A DNA stretch of 64,000 bases from a bacterium (GCA_028823995.1 JAPPFD010000025.1:25165-89164), one strand, 5' to 3'. Shown: positions 8,696-18,490, numbered from the stretch's first letter. Notes: generated from the sequence alone by a model not told the origin. Translations and numbers: made by a program.

Positions 8696-9448
8696 CTAGA
8701 AGAACAGCATGCGTATCGCCACCGCCACCGAGGCGATCGCCAGGAGCCAGCGGATCAGCCTGGCGCCCTTTTCCATGGCGAGACGGGTGCCGAGGTAGGC
8801 GCCGATGGAGTTGCCGATGGCCATCACCAGGCCCACCGTCCAGTTGATCTGGTCGGCCCAGACGAAGATCAGCACCGCCAGGGCGGTGAAGACGGCGATC
8901 AGGAACATCTTGGCGGCGCTGCCCTTGACCAAATCGAGCCCGCATCCCAACACCAACCCGCTGATCAGCAGGAACCCGACTCCCACCTGAATGAACCCAC
9001 CATAGAAGCCGATCGCCAGGAACGCCGCCGCCCTCCCCCACCTACCGAGGCGCGGCTCCACCTGTTCGGACAGCCAGGCGGACGGTTTGAGCAGCACCGA
9101 GAGCGCAACCCCGATCAGGACCACTCCGAGTGCCGTGCGAATCGTCTCGGGGGAGACTTCGGTGGCGACCCAGGCCCCCGCCCCGGTTCCGATCAAGGCG
9201 GGGACGATCAGGCCGGAGGACATCCTCCAGGGAACCAGTTTCTTGCGGGCGAAGTTGGAAGTTCCCAGGATGTTGGCGAACAGTATGGCTACCCGATTGG
9301 TGGCGTTGGCCTCGACGGGTCCCAGCAAGGGGAGAAGGACCATCAGGCTCACCGCCGATCCCCCGCCGGCCATCACGTTTATGAAGGCGGTTGCGAAACC
9401 GGCCAGCACCAGCAGCACCCCGGTTATCAGATCCAGTTCAACAGCCAA
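8696..9448 (-). CDS. TSUP (TauE/SafE) family permease
   Basis: A 250-residue protein with about seven to eight membrane segments. The N-terminal half has GFATAFINVMAGGGSAVSLM and LLPLLGPVEANATNR, matching the TSUP signature; the second repeat carries GFYGGFIQVGVGFLLI. Family members export sulfite, sulfoacetate or other organosulfur anions. The substrate is not deducible. Upstream of manC on the same strand, 37 bases away, but no shared function is evident; divergent from the M50-like gene. Confidence 0.87.
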   Translation of the reverse strand: MAVELDLITGVLLVLAGFATAFINVMAGGGSAVSLMVLLPLLGPVEANATNRVAILFANILGTSNFARKKLVPWRMSSGLIVPALIGTGAGAWVATEVSPETIRTALGVVLIGVALSVLLKPSAWLSEQVEPRLGRWGRAAAFLAIGFYGGFIQVGVGFLLISGLVLGCGLDLVKGSAAKMFLIAVFTALAVLIFVWADQINWTVGLVMAIGNSIGAYLGTRLAMEKGARLIRWLLAIASVAVAIRMLFF

Positions 9449-9575
9449 ATCGCCGGGGCTCCGAAGACATACCGAAGCATCTTACTTTGGCAATACCGGT
9501 CCGCTGGGCGGGCACTCCTCGGGCAGCAGGCTGCTCTCCAACCCCTCGGCCTCGGGCACGCTCACGCATCCGTGA

Positions 9576-9581
9576 TAGGGT
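9576..9581 (+). promoter_or_regulatory. -10 box (TAGGGT) for the M50-like gene
   Basis: TAGGGT lies exactly seven bases before the ATG at 9589, the spacing expected if transcription starts at the initiator codon. No Shine-Dalgarno is seen. The same geometry occurs before the genes at 38798 and 41933. Confidence 0.4.
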
Positions 9582-9588
9582 CATGGGT

Positions 9589-10263
9589 ATGGAGACCGAG
9601 CAGATACAGAGGGCTCTTTCCGCCGCGGAGAAAGCCGTTGAAGGAGGAGAGGGGTTGGCCGGCACCGGATTCTGGAAGGCGGTGGGCGCCGCCAAGCGGG
9701 ACCCGGATCTCGTCGATCGGTTCGCCCCCCGGATCGCCGAGATCGACCGCCGCGCCTTCCTCGGATGGGCCGCCTTCTCGGTGGGCGCCGGGGTCGGCAC
9801 CGCGCTCATGGCGTTGGGCACCCTGGCGGGGGTGGTTCTGGTGGTCTGGTCGTATGGCCTTCCCGATCCCTGGAACGGGTTGGTGATGCTAGGGGGCGGG
9901 GGCGGGGTGCTGGTGACCACCACCCACGGCCTGGGCCATCTGGCGGTGGGACGGTTGGCGGGCATGCGGTTCACCCATTGGTTCGTGGGGTCCGCCAGGA
10001 GGCCTCAGCCAGGAGTGAAGGTGGACTACGACACCTATCTGCGGACCGGTCCCCGTTCCCGGGCCTGGATGCACGCCTCCGGGGCGTTGGTTACCAAGGT
10101 CGTTCCGTTCGTGCTGCTGGGACTGGTCCTGGCCGCCGACTTCCCCTCGTGGGCGGCCTGGCTCCTGGCGGCCCAGGGTGTGCTGCAGATCATCACCGAT
10201 GCGCTGTGGTCGGTGAAGATGTCTGACTGGAAGAAGTTCCGACGGGAGATGTCCTTCCGCTGA
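9589..10263 (+). CDS. Membrane protein with degenerate M50 (site-2 protease-like) motif
   Basis: A 224-residue protein of unknown function. A soluble N-terminus (about 1-55) precedes hydrophobic segments at about 62-90 and 97-112, then THGLGHLAVGRLAGMRF around residues 112-128, where the site-2 protease HExxH pattern is changed to HGLGH: both metal-binding His remain but the catalytic Glu is Gly. A later ASGALVTKVVPFVLLGLV segment recalls the AGPxxN transmembrane region of M50 proteins. If the homology is real, it is probably not proteolytic. ATG at 9583 is also possible; 9589 fits the upstream TAGGGT box. Confidence 0.6.
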   Translation: METEQIQRALSAAEKAVEGGEGLAGTGFWKAVGAAKRDPDLVDRFAPRIAEIDRRAFLGWAAFSVGAGVGTALMALGTLAGVVLVVWSYGLPDPWNGLVMLGGGGGVLVTTTHGLGHLAVGRLAGMRFTHWFVGSARRPQPGVKVDYDTYLRTGPRSRAWMHASGALVTKVVPFVLLGLVLAADFPSWAAWLLAAQGVLQIITDALWSVKMSDWKKFRREMSFR

Positions 10264-10352
10264 GGGCGGGCGGCCCGCAGGCCGGCGTCGCCGGAGGCCC
10301 CGAGAAATCCCGACCCGGCCTATCGTTGAGGTGACCGGACCTAAGGAGAAAC

Positions 10353-11054
10353 ATGCAACACGACGGTTTGGAGATCACCTGGCTCGGACACGCTGCATTC
10401 CGATTCCGGCTGGGTGACGGGACCACTCTTTTGATCGACCCTTTCCTGAACGGCAATCCCCTCTGTCCGCCCGAGGAGGCGAGTCCGGAACAGGTCGACG
10501 CGGTCTTCATCACCCACGGTCACGCCGATCACATCGGCGACGTGGTGGACATAGCGGGATCTGCCGGGGCCGCAGTCTTCTCCATCTTCGAGATCAAGAA
10601 CTGGTTGATGTGGCAGGGCCTGGGAGACGAGCAGACGATCGGTCTCAACAAGGGAGGGACGGTCACCGCGCCGGGTGGTGTGGAGGCTACTTTCGTTCAC
10701 GCCGTCCACTCCTCGGGCATCTACGGGGACGAGAGAATGCCCACCGGCGGTTCACCGGGAGGTTGGGTACTCAACTTCCCGGACGGACCCACCATCTACC
10801 ACGCGGGAGACACCGACGTGTTCGGGGACATGGGCCTGATCGGCGAGTTGTGGGAACCGAACATTGCATGCCTTCCGATCGGTGGACACTTCACTATGGG
10901 ACCCCGCGCGGCGGCCAAGGCAGCCCGGTTGCTAGGGGTCGAGACGGTGATCCCCATGCATTTCGGGACCTTTCCCATCCTGGCGGGTCGGCCCGACCAG
11001 CTTGACCAACACGGCGGCGGCGACTTCGAGGTGCGGGAACTGGCCGTCGGTTAG
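10353..11054 (+). CDS. Metal-dependent hydrolase, UPF0173/UlaG-like
   Basis: A 233-residue metallo-beta-lactamase-fold protein. It shows ITWLGHAAFRF and LLIDPFLNGNP at the N-terminus, the metal motif THGHADHIGD, a further His in TFVHAVHSSG, IYHAGDTDVFGDM with the bridging Asp, and IPMHFGTFP at the C-terminus. These are the hallmarks of the UPF0173 group; the substrate is unknown. A good Shine-Dalgarno (AAGGAG) precedes the ATG at 10353. Convergent with the gamma-carbonic-anhydrase-like gene. Confidence 0.88.
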   Translation: MQHDGLEITWLGHAAFRFRLGDGTTLLIDPFLNGNPLCPPEEASPEQVDAVFITHGHADHIGDVVDIAGSAGAAVFSIFEIKNWLMWQGLGDEQTIGLNKGGTVTAPGGVEATFVHAVHSSGIYGDERMPTGGSPGGWVLNFPDGPTIYHAGDTDVFGDMGLIGELWEPNIACLPIGGHFTMGPRAAAKAARLLGVETVIPMHFGTFPILAGRPDQLDQHGGGDFEVRELAVG

Positions 11055-11071
11055 CCGGGGTTGAGGGCGCG

Positions 11072-11091
11072 GCGCCCGCGTCCCCGGGCGC
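11072..11091. terminator. Hairpin between convergent genes
   Basis: GCGCCCG and CGGGCGC pair across a six-base loop in the 79-base gap between two stop codons. A wider pair of arms (GGGTTGAGG near 11058 and CCTCAACCC near 11131) encloses it. Probably a bidirectional terminator; no T-run. Confidence 0.4.
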
Positions 11092-11133
11092 TGTCGCCTC
11101 CGGATAGCTGAAATCGTCCGGGTCGGGCGGGCC

Positions 11134-11649
11134 TCAACCCTCCAGGCGCCGGTAGGTGGTGCCCAGGGTCAGGTACTCCTCCACGCCCAACTCGGCCCGC
11201 TCGATCTCCTGGGGCCGGAGTTCCCGGAGGGGTCGGGCGGGAGTCCCCACTGCGATCGTCCAGGGCGGTATCTCCTTCCCCTCGGGAAGAACCGACCCGG
11301 CCGCCAGCCAAGAGCCCTCCCCCATCACCGCTCCGTTCAACGCGATGGCGCCCATCCCCACCAGGCACCGGTCCCCGACCACCGCGCCGTGGATCACCGC
11401 CGCGTGGCCGATGCTGATCCGCCGGCCCAGGATGGTCGGATACCCGCGATCGGTGTGGAGCACGGAGTTGTCCTGGATGTTGGTCTCCTCCCCCACAACT
11501 ATCCGCTCCGTCTCCGCCCGGATCACCACCCCGAACATCACCACCGCCTCGGCTTCGATCACCACGTCGCCGAAGATGCGAGCGGTGGAGGCTACGAACG
11601 CGCTGGGATGGATGGCGGGAGCGGCGAGTCGTCGGGGAACACGGTCCAT
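11134..11649 (-). CDS. Gamma-carbonic-anhydrase-like hexapeptide protein
   Basis: A 171-residue left-handed beta-helix protein. Hexapeptide repeats run from about residue 17 to 130 (FVASTARIFGDVVIEAEAVV; GRRISIGHAAVIHGAVVGD). Family zinc His positions are present in NSVLHTDRG and IGHAAVIHG, and TNIQDNSVLH is the characteristic strand. Some members are active carbonic anhydrases, others ferripyochelin-binding-like proteins of unknown role. It is seven bases downstream of the gcvP stop on the same strand and could be co-transcribed. Confidence 0.88.
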   Translation of the reverse strand: MDRVPRRLAAPAIHPSAFVASTARIFGDVVIEAEAVVMFGVVIRAETERIVVGEETNIQDNSVLHTDRGYPTILGRRISIGHAAVIHGAVVGDRCLVGMGAIALNGAVMGEGSWLAAGSVLPEGKEIPPWTIAVGTPARPLRELRPQEIERAELGVEEYLTLGTTYRRLEG

Positions 11650-11656
11650 GATGCCC

Positions 11657-14506
11657 TCAATCTTCCATATAGGACTCGATGGGCGGGCAGGAGCACTGGA
11701 GATTGCGGTCGCCCTCCACGTTGTCCACCCGGCCCACCGGCGACCAGTACTTGTCCCGGGCCTGGCCCGCCCCCGGATATGCGGCCACCGAGCGGGGATA
11801 GGCGTGGTCCCAGGCGTCGGCCGTCACCACCCGGGAGGTGTGGGGGGCGTGGTGTAGGGGGTTGTCGTCGCGGGGCCAATCGCCGGTCTCGATCCGCCGA
11901 ATCTCCTCGCGGATGGACAGCATGGCGTCGCAGAACCGGTCGAGTTCCGCCAACGGCTCCGACTCGGTGGGCTCGATCATGAGCGTGCCGGGCACCGGGA
12001 AGCTGAGGGTGGGAGCATGGAACCCGTAGTCGGTCAGGCGCTTGGCCACGTCCTCGGCGCTCACCCCGGCCGAGTCCCCGAACTCTCTGAGGTCGACGAT
12101 CACCTCGTGCGCCACCCTGCCCTGGTCGCCCACATACAGGACACGGTAGTCGCCTGACAACCGGGTGGTCAGGTAGTTGGCGGCCAGGATGGCGATCTCG
12201 GTTGCCCGGGCCAGCCCGTCCGGGCCCATCATTCTCATGTACATCCACGGGATGGGCAGGATCCCCGCCGACCCCCACGGTGCAGCGGATATCGGGCCGA
12301 TCCCGGTGGATGGGCCGGCGGCGCTCTGCAGGGGGTGGTTGGGAAGGTATGGCGCCAGGTGGGCCCCGACCGCCACCGGTCCCACGCCCGGCCCCCCTCC
12401 CCCGTGCGGGATGGTAAAGGTCTTGTGGAGGTTGAGGTGTGAGACGTCGGCGCCGAACCTGCCCGGCTGGGCCAGTCCGACCAGGGCGTTCAGATTGGCC
12501 CCGTCCACGTACACCTGGCCCCCGGAGGAGTGGACCATCTCGCACACCTGGCTGACGCTCTCCTCGAACACGCCATGGGTGGAGGGATAGGTGATCATGA
12601 TGGCGGCCAACTGGTCGCCGTGGCGGACCAACTTCTCCTTCAGGTCCACCAGGTCGATGTTCCCCTGGTCATCGCAGTCCACCACCACGATACGCATGCC
12701 GGCCATCACAGCCGAGGCGGCGTTGGTCCCGTGCGCCGAGGAGGGAATGAGGCACACCCGCCGGTGGTCCTCCCCCCGGTCCTGGTGGTAGGCGCGGATC
12801 GCCGCCAGCCCGGCCAACTCCCCCTGGGAGCCGGCATTGGGCTGCAGCGACACCGCCGCGTAGCCGGTGATCTCGGTCAGCCAGTCCTCCAGGTCGGAGA
12901 AGAGTTGCAGATAGCCCTCGGCCTGGTCGATGGGGGCGAAGGGATGGATGTCGGAGAACTCCGGCCAGGTGACCGGGATCATCGACGAGGCGGGGTTCAG
13001 TTTCATCGTGCAGGACCCCAGGGGGATCATGGTGCGGTCCAGAGCCAGGTCCCGGTCGGAGAGACGCCGGATGTAGCGGAGCATCTCGTGCTCGGAGTGG
13101 TAGGTGTTGAAGACCGGATGAGTCATGAACTCGCTCCGCCGGGAGAGTCGCTGCGGGAAGGAGGGCTCGACGCCCTCTTCGGGAAGGGTCGCCGCGAAGG
13201 CTGAGAGCGCCCGGGACGCTGTCTCTTCGTCGGTGGTCTCGTCCAGGGAGATCCCCACCCTCTCGGAGTCGATGCGTCTCAGGTTGATCCCGGCCGCCAG
13301 CGCTCGGTCCATCACCAGGTCGGCTGCTCTTCCCGCCCTGACCGACAGCGTGTCGAACCATGCGGCGTTCTCCACTCCCCATCCCGCCGAGCGGAGCCCG
13401 GCCGCCACCCGGGAGGTGAGAGTGTTGACCCGGCGGGCGATCCCCTTCAGCCCTTCCGGTCCGTGCCAGCACCCGTAGAAGGAGGCCATGACCGCCAGGA
13501 GAACCTGAGCCGTGCAGATGTTGGAGGTGGCGCGCTGGCGCCGGATGTGCTGTTCGCGGGTCTGGAGAGCCAGTCGGAGGGCGGGGTCCCCGTTCGAGTC
13601 CTTCGACATTCCCGCCAGCCGTCCGGGAAGGGACCGGACGTGTCGTTCTAGGGTGGCGATGAAGCCGGCGTGGGGACCGCCGAACATCATGGGCACGCCG
13701 AAACGCTGTGAGGACCCCACCGCGATGTCCGCCCCCCACTCCCCGGGCGGGGAAAGCAGGGTGAGCGCCAGAAGGTCGGTGGCGACCACCACCACCATTC
13801 CCGCGGCTCGGGCCTCTTCCACGGTGGGGATCAGGTCCCTCACCTCACCGCCGCCTCCCGGATACTGGAGCATCAGTCCGAAGGACTCCCCGTCGAGGAA
13901 GTCCATGTCGTCGGGGTGGGCCACCGCCACGTCGATGTCCATCCAGCGGGCCCGGGCGCGGATAACCTCGATGGTCTGGGGGAAGGCGTCGACGTCCACC
14001 CAGAAGCGCAGGGCGCGGCGGCGACGGGAGATTCGGCGCGCCATGGTCATCGCCTCGGCGGCGGCGGTGCCCTCGTCGAGCAGGGAGCAGTTGGAGATCT
14101 GCATGCCGGTCAGGTCGGAGACCATGGTCTGGAAGTTGAGGAGCGCCTCCAGCCGGCCCTGGGAGATCTCCGGCTGATAGGGCGTGTAGGCGGTGTACCA
14201 GGCGGGGTTCTCCAGCACCGTCCGGAGTATCACCGAGGGGACATGGACGTTGTAATAGCCCATTCCGATCATGGAAGTCATCGCCCGGTTGCGGGAGGCG
14301 ATCTCCCCCAGGCTCCGGAGGGCGGCGGGCTCTGTGAGGGCGGCCGGCAGATCCAGGGAATCGCGCATCCGGATAGAGGCGGGGACCGTCTCGGCCATCA
14401 ACCGGTCGATAGAGTCGACGCCCACCGTCTCGAGCATCGCCGTGATGTCATCGGGGCGGGGACCGATGTGCCGGGAGGAGAAGTCGAGGGGTTGGCGGGG
14501 GGTCAT
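11657..14506 (-). CDS. gcvP: Glycine dehydrogenase (decarboxylating), P protein
   Basis: A 949-residue single-chain P protein of the glycine cleavage system; it decarboxylates glycine and passes the aminomethyl group to lipoyl-GcvH. The N-terminal half has [14 protein letters not shown] and [20 protein letters not shown], and the C-terminal half has the PLP-binding lysine in [20 protein letters not shown]. The ATG at 14506 follows a tandem glycine riboswitch, so expression should rise with glycine. gcvT and gcvH are not in the window, which is unusual because they normally share an operon with gcvP. Confidence 0.97.
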   Translation of the reverse strand: MTPRQPLDFSSRHIGPRPDDITAMLETVGVDSIDRLMAETVPASIRMRDSLDLPAALTEPAALRSLGEIASRNRAMTSMIGMGYYNVHVPSVILRTVLENPAWYTAYTPYQPEISQGRLEALLNFQTMVSDLTGMQISNCSLLDEGTAAAEAMTMARRISRRRRALRFWVDVDAFPQTIEVIRARARWMDIDVAVAHPDDMDFLDGESFGLMLQYPGGGGEVRDLIPTVEEARAAGMVVVVATDLLALTLLSPPGEWGADIAVGSSQRFGVPMMFGGPHAGFIATLERHVRSLPGRLAGMSKDSNGDPALRLALQTREQHIRRQRATSNICTAQVLLAVMASFYGCWHGPEGLKGIARRVNTLTSRVAAGLRSAGWGVENAAWFDTLSVRAGRAADLVMDRALAAGINLRRIDSERVGISLDETTDEETASRALSAFAATLPEEGVEPSFPQRLSRRSEFMTHPVFNTYHSEHEMLRYIRRLSDRDLALDRTMIPLGSCTMKLNPASSMIPVTWPEFSDIHPFAPIDQAEGYLQLFSDLEDWLTEITGYAAVSLQPNAGSQGELAGLAAIRAYHQDRGEDHRRVCLIPSSAHGTNAASAVMAGMRIVVVDCDDQGNIDLVDLKEKLVRHGDQLAAIMITYPSTHGVFEESVSQVCEMVHSSGGQVYVDGANLNALVGLAQPGRFGADVSHLNLHKTFTIPHGGGGPGVGPVAVGAHLAPYLPNHPLQSAAGPSTGIGPISAAPWGSAGILPIPWMYMRMMGPDGLARATEIAILAANYLTTRLSGDYRVLYVGDQGRVAHEVIVDLREFGDSAGVSAEDVAKRLTDYGFHAPTLSFPVPGTLMIEPTESEPLAELDRFCDAMLSIREEIRRIETGDWPRDDNPLHHAPHTSRVVTADAWDHAYPRSVAAYPGAGQARDKYWSPVGRVDNVEGDRNLQCSCPPIESYMED

Positions 14507-14539
14507 GGGAACTCCATTGGGACGCGGTCGGCTTCGGCC

Positions 14540-14717
14540 TCCCCGCTGTCCCGGTTGCCTGAGAGTTTCGCTCCGCCCGGCGGAGGTTGCTCCTTCGGCG
14601 GCGGCCCTGGTCCGCCCTCTTCAGCTCTGCCTATTCGACGCGGTCCCTTTTGCCTGAGAGATTCTTGGGAGGTTCTTGCCCCTTCGGCGTCTCGACCTGC
14701 GAGACTCTCCCGCGTCG
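14540..14717 (-). promoter_or_regulatory. Tandem glycine riboswitch upstream of gcvP
   Basis: On the minus strand two aptamers are visible. Aptamer 1 (about 14717-14636) has CGCCGAAGGGGCAA, later CTCTCAGGCAAAAGGGACC, and closing arms GCGTCG-like at both ends. Aptamer 2 (about 14630-14540) has CGCCGAAGGAGCAACC and AACTCTCAGGCAACCGGGAC. These are the conserved cores of the glycine-sensing RNA. The second aptamer ends about 35 bases before the gcvP ATG, so the expression platform must be short; no terminator hairpin is obvious, leaving translational control possible. Boundaries are approximate. Confidence 0.92.
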
Positions 14718-14794
14718 TTTCACTGGCATTACACATTGTAAGACGGTCCGTGCGTCAGGAGGGGAGATAAGCGGGTGACAAAGACCTTTCGACC

Positions 14795-15256
14795 GTGAAC
14801 CTTCGGTTAACCTCACCGATGGTGGGCGCGGCTGCGGTAGTTGTCATTGGGTTGCTGGGAGGGGCGGTGGCCGCCGTCCAGAGCCAGATGATGGGGGCCC
14901 TGGAGCAGAGGGTGGGGATGGTGGCAGGGACCGCCGCCAATTTCGTGATCGGCGCCGCGGCCATGGCTCTGGTGTTGCTGGCCGCCAGGGGTCCCTCGCT
15001 GGCCGAGTGGCAAAGGGTTCCCCCCTATCTGTTCCTGGCCGGGATCGCCGGGATCCTCATCATCGGCAGCATCGCCTTCACGGTCGCCCGGGTGGGGGTT
15101 CTGGCCGGCTCGATGCTCCTGGTCACCGCCCAGTTGACCGGCGGAACGATCATCGACCACTTCGGGTGGATGGGAGCATCGGTCCGGGAACTCTCTTTGA
15201 GCAAGCTCCTGGGGATCATGTTCCTGGTGCTGGGCGCCCGCCTGGTGCTGCGCTGA
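14795..15256 (+). CDS. YdcZ/DUF606-type DMT-superfamily transporter
   Basis: A 153-residue protein with about five hydrophobic segments. It shows GLLGGAVAAVQSQMMGALEQRVG and later the GSIAFTVARVGVLAGSMLLVTAQ core, with LGIMFLVLGARLVLR at the end, as in the YdcZ half-size drug/metabolite transporters. GTG at 14795 is used; ATG at 14819 (MVGAAAVV) is equally possible, as neither has a clear ribosome-binding site. It is divergent from gcvP and its riboswitch and convergent to two EamA-type transporters. Substrate unknown. Confidence 0.8.
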   Translation: MNLRLTSPMVGAAAVVVIGLLGGAVAAVQSQMMGALEQRVGMVAGTAANFVIGAAAMALVLLAARGPSLAEWQRVPPYLFLAGIAGILIIGSIAFTVARVGVLAGSMLLVTAQLTGGTIIDHFGWMGASVRELSLSKLLGIMFLVLGARLVLR

Positions 15257-15267
15257 AAGCGGCCCGT

Positions 15268-16098
15268 TCAGAGAACTATCAGGGTGAGGGCGACGACCGA
15301 GAGCGCCAGTCCCATCATGCGGTGCGGCGAGATCCTCTGTTTGTCGACGATCCGGCCCAGGATGGCGACCACCACCGGATAGAAGGAGGAGGCGACCGCC
15401 ACCAGTCCGAACGGGCCGATCTGGACGGCCAGCAGGTAGGTGAGGTTGGCCAGGACGGCGCCTCCCGCAACCAGCGCCAGCACCCGAGCCTCCGGTGACA
15501 GGGAGAACGGGACCCGCCGGAGGCGCATCAGAACCGCCACCGACGCCAGCCCTCCCAGCTTGATGCTGACCAGGGGCCACAATCCGGCCTCCGAGGAGAT
15601 CTGGGCCACTCCGATGAAGAACACCGAGAAGGTCAGTCCGGCGGCGAACCCGAAGAGCGCCATCGCCGGGCGGCCTCCCCGGCTCCTCTCCTGGACGGTG
15701 AGCCACAGGGCGGGAATGGCAACCATGACGCCCAGCCAGGACACCAGGGAATGACGCTCTCCCAGCGCCACCCCGAAGAGAAAGGGGACCAGCGCCAGGG
15801 TGACCGCCGAGACGGGCGCCACCACCGCCATCCTGCCTCTCGCCAGCCCTAGGAAGTAGAAGACCACACCGGCCACCCCCGCCACCCCGCTGACCAACCC
15901 CCATGAGAAGTCGGCAGGGGTCAGGTTGGCCCCCACCACCAGATGATGGACCGCAGCGATGCAGAAGGCTAGCCCCAGGCCCGCCATGTTGGCCCATGCC
16001 GCAACCGCCAGCACCGGGCCCCGGCGGGTGGCCATACCCCCCGCGAAGTCGAACACCCCGTAAAAGATGGAGGTCAGGACGGCCAGCAGGAACGCCAT
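15268..16098 (-). CDS. EamA/DMT family transporter (copy 1)
   Basis: A 276-residue protein with about ten membrane segments in two EamA repeats. It begins FLLAVLTSIFYGVFDFAGG and contains RMAVVAPVSAVTLALVPFLF, AVQIGPFGLVAVASSFYPVV and GLALSVVALTLIVL. Such proteins export amino acids or metabolites. It lies 23 bases downstream of a clear paralog, sharing most motifs, so the pair arose by tandem duplication. ATG at 16098. Confidence 0.88.
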   Translation of the reverse strand: MAFLLAVLTSIFYGVFDFAGGMATRRGPVLAVAAWANMAGLGLAFCIAAVHHLVVGANLTPADFSWGLVSGVAGVAGVVFYFLGLARGRMAVVAPVSAVTLALVPFLFGVALGERHSLVSWLGVMVAIPALWLTVQERSRGGRPAMALFGFAAGLTFSVFFIGVAQISSEAGLWPLVSIKLGGLASVAVLMRLRRVPFSLSPEARVLALVAGGAVLANLTYLLAVQIGPFGLVAVASSFYPVVVAILGRIVDKQRISPHRMMGLALSVVALTLIVL

Positions 16099-16121
16099 CT
16101 ACGCCGGATTCCCGATCATGC

Positions 16122-16967
16122 TCACCGGGTTATCAGCACCAACGAGACGACCGTGAGCGCCAGTCCCAGGAGTCGGTATGCCGAGATGCGTTCCTTCTCC
16201 ACCACCCGGGCCAGCAGGGCTATCACCACCGGGTAGAAGGTGGAGACCACCGTGACCAGCCCGAACGGCCCGATCCTCACCGCCAACAGGTATGCCAGGT
16301 TGGCCAGGATGTCGCCCCCTGCGATGAGGGTCGGCAAACGCGCCTCCGGGGGAAGGCCGGGCCGGGTGCTCCGGGTGAACAGGACCCGGGTGTACACCAG
16401 GACCGTCAACAGAGCCAGTCCTCCTACTCGCATGGCCACCAGGGGCCACAGCCCCGACTCGGCCGACGTCTGGGCGAGGGCTACCAGGAACAGCGAAAAC
16501 GTCACCCCGGCGGCCACGCCGTAGAGGGCCTTCCCGGGACGGTTCTGTGACGACCGGGTCTGGACGGTGAGCCACAGGGCGGGCAAGGCGACCAGGACGC
16601 CCAGCCAGGCCGCCACCGGATAGCGTTCTCCCGTAGCCACTCCGAACAGGAAAGGGACCAGGGCCAGGGTGACGGCCGACACCGGGGCCACCACCGCCAT
16701 CTGACCCCTGGCCATTCCCTGAAAATAGAGGGCCAGTCCGGTCACTCCGGCCACTCCGCTGGTCAATCCCCAGGCCAGATCGGCGGGGGTAACCGAGGCG
16801 GCCGCTACCAGGTGATCGATCACGGCCACCAGGATGGCGATGACCAGCCCCACAACGTTGGCCCAGAGGGTCACCGCCAGCACATGGGCCCGGCGGGTGG
16901 CCAGCCCTCCGGAGAAGTCGCACACCCCGTATATGAGGGAACTCAGTCCCGCCAGCAGGAAGGCCAT
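16122..16967 (-). CDS. EamA/DMT family transporter (copy 2)
   Basis: A 281-residue paralog of the downstream gene: FLLAGLSSLIYGVCDFSGG at the start, QMAVVAPVSAVTLALVPFLF in the middle, AVRIGPFGLVTVVSTFYPVV in the second repeat. It has a short insertion in the second half (TRSTRPGLPPEAR). An ATG 57 bases further upstream (17024) is in frame, but the alignment with copy 1 points to 16967. Two diverged copies may form a heteromer or serve different substrates; neither is known. Confidence 0.87.
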   Translation of the reverse strand: MAFLLAGLSSLIYGVCDFSGGLATRRAHVLAVTLWANVVGLVIAILVAVIDHLVAAASVTPADLAWGLTSGVAGVTGLALYFQGMARGQMAVVAPVSAVTLALVPFLFGVATGERYPVAAWLGVLVALPALWLTVQTRSSQNRPGKALYGVAAGVTFSLFLVALAQTSAESGLWPLVAMRVGGLALLTVLVYTRVLFTRSTRPGLPPEARLPTLIAGGDILANLAYLLAVRIGPFGLVTVVSTFYPVVIALLARVVEKERISAYRLLGLALTVVSLVLITR

Positions 16968-17153
16968 GGTGCTCCGGAGAACCGAGAGGGGTGGTAAAGA
17001 CACATACAAGTAATGCCCGGCCACCGGGACAGGGCCGAGCGGAGATTAGCAGGCCAGGAGGCATTCCTCCCAAGAGGCCGGCGCCCGGACGGCCCCGGGA
17101 TGCGCCTCAGCCGACCGGGCCGACCGAGGGCGGGCGTTAGTGTCTTGAGACAG

Positions 17154-18467
17154 ATGCGAAACGATCAGCGCACCATTCTCGGTTGGGCGATGTACGACTG
17201 GGCCAATTCGGCCTTCGTTGTGGTGATAGTCGGGATCCTGCCTTCCTATTTCGGATCGTACATCGTCCCCGAAGAAGGATGGATGGGGTTGAGCGCCGAG
17301 TCCCTGTGGGGATACATGGTCGGGCTGATTTCCCTGGTGCTGTTTCTGATCACTCCCGTGTTGGGAGCCATAGCAGACTACAGCGCCCGGAGGCTGACTT
17401 TCTTGAGGGCATTCGCCTACGGGGGGGCGCTGTTCGCCACCTGCTTCGCCTTTGTCTCCACCGGCGACGTTCTCCTGGCCATGATCATGTTCTTGATTTC
17501 CCACTTCGGACTGGCGGCCGGCAACGTGTTCTACGACGGCATCCTGCCGCTCATCACCACCGACGACACCATCGACCGAGTGAGCTCCAAGGGTTACGCC
17601 CTCGGGTACATAGGAGGGGGGATCTATCTGCTCTTCGCCATGATGTTCATCTTCTACGCGGACACCTTCGGAGTCGATGAGGCCCTTGCTGCCCGGATCG
17701 GAATCGGCGGGTCGGGATTGTGGTGGGCGGGTTTCTCCTGGTATGCACTGCGGCGTTTGAGGGAGGTGGGAACCGCCCAGGAGATGCCCCTCCGGCAAGG
17801 CGAGAGTCGGTCCCTGGCCTATGTTCGTCTGGGGTTCAGACGCACCTGGGTGACCGTCACCAGGTTGTCGCGCCACCGACACCTGTTGCTGTTCGTGGTG
17901 GCGTACATGTTCTACATCGACGGGGTGCAGACGGTCTTCAACATCTCCGCCATCTATGCCTCCGAGACCCTGGAGATAAGCACCGCCTTCATCGCGCTCG
18001 TTGTGCTGGTGGTGCAATTCACGGCCTTCTTCGGAGCCCTCCTGTTCGGCCGGCTCTCCGAATGGATCGGGCCCAAACGGTCGGTTGCCTCCGCTCTGGT
18101 CGTATGGATCGGAGTGCTGATAGCCGCTTACTACCTGCCGGTGGGTGGGAACTACCCGCTGCTGGCTGTGGGGATGGTGATCGGGGTGGTTCAGGGAGGC
18201 ACTCAGGCGCTCAGTCGCAGCCTCTATGGATCCATGATCCCCCAGCAAGCCTCCGCCGAGTTCTTCGGGTTCTTCTCGGTGTTCACCAAGTTCTCCGCCA
18301 TCTGGGGGCCGATCATCTTTGCCACGTTCCGCGAAGTCACGGGTTCCAGCCGCCCGGCGGTGCTTTCGCTGATCTCCTTTTTCGCGGTGGGCTTTATCTT
18401 GCTGAGCTTTGTCAACGTTGAAAAAGCACGTGCGGGGCGCTCTGATTGGAGCGTTCTGGACGGCTAG
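17154..18467 (+). CDS. MFS transporter, UMF1 (Atg22-like) family
   Basis: A 437-residue, about 12-segment permease. The N-terminal AMYDWANSAFVVVIV motif is diagnostic of the UMF1 family, and LAAGNVFYDGILPLITT and YALGYIGGGIYLLFAM are also typical, as is GGTQALSRSLYGSMIP. Bacterial members have no established substrate; the yeast relatives release amino acids from the vacuole. The ATG at 17154 is chosen over starts up to 141 bases upstream because the conserved sequence begins only here. Divergent from the EamA pair across 186 bases. Confidence 0.88.
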   Translation: MRNDQRTILGWAMYDWANSAFVVVIVGILPSYFGSYIVPEEGWMGLSAESLWGYMVGLISLVLFLITPVLGAIADYSARRLTFLRAFAYGGALFATCFAFVSTGDVLLAMIMFLISHFGLAAGNVFYDGILPLITTDDTIDRVSSKGYALGYIGGGIYLLFAMMFIFYADTFGVDEALAARIGIGGSGLWWAGFSWYALRRLREVGTAQEMPLRQGESRSLAYVRLGFRRTWVTVTRLSRHRHLLLFVVAYMFYIDGVQTVFNISAIYASETLEISTAFIALVVLVVQFTAFFGALLFGRLSEWIGPKRSVASALVVWIGVLIAAYYLPVGGNYPLLAVGMVIGVVQGGTQALSRSLYGSMIPQQASAEFFGFFSVFTKFSAIWGPIIFATFREVTGSSRPAVLSLISFFAVGFILLSFVNVEKARAGRSDWSVLDG

Positions 18468-18490
18468 CCCCTCATCTCAACTGCATCGAG

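Noticed and set aside
11592..14263. Several long open frames on both strands inside gcvP.
   Set aside because: GC-driven shadows; gcvP is complete with the PLP site.
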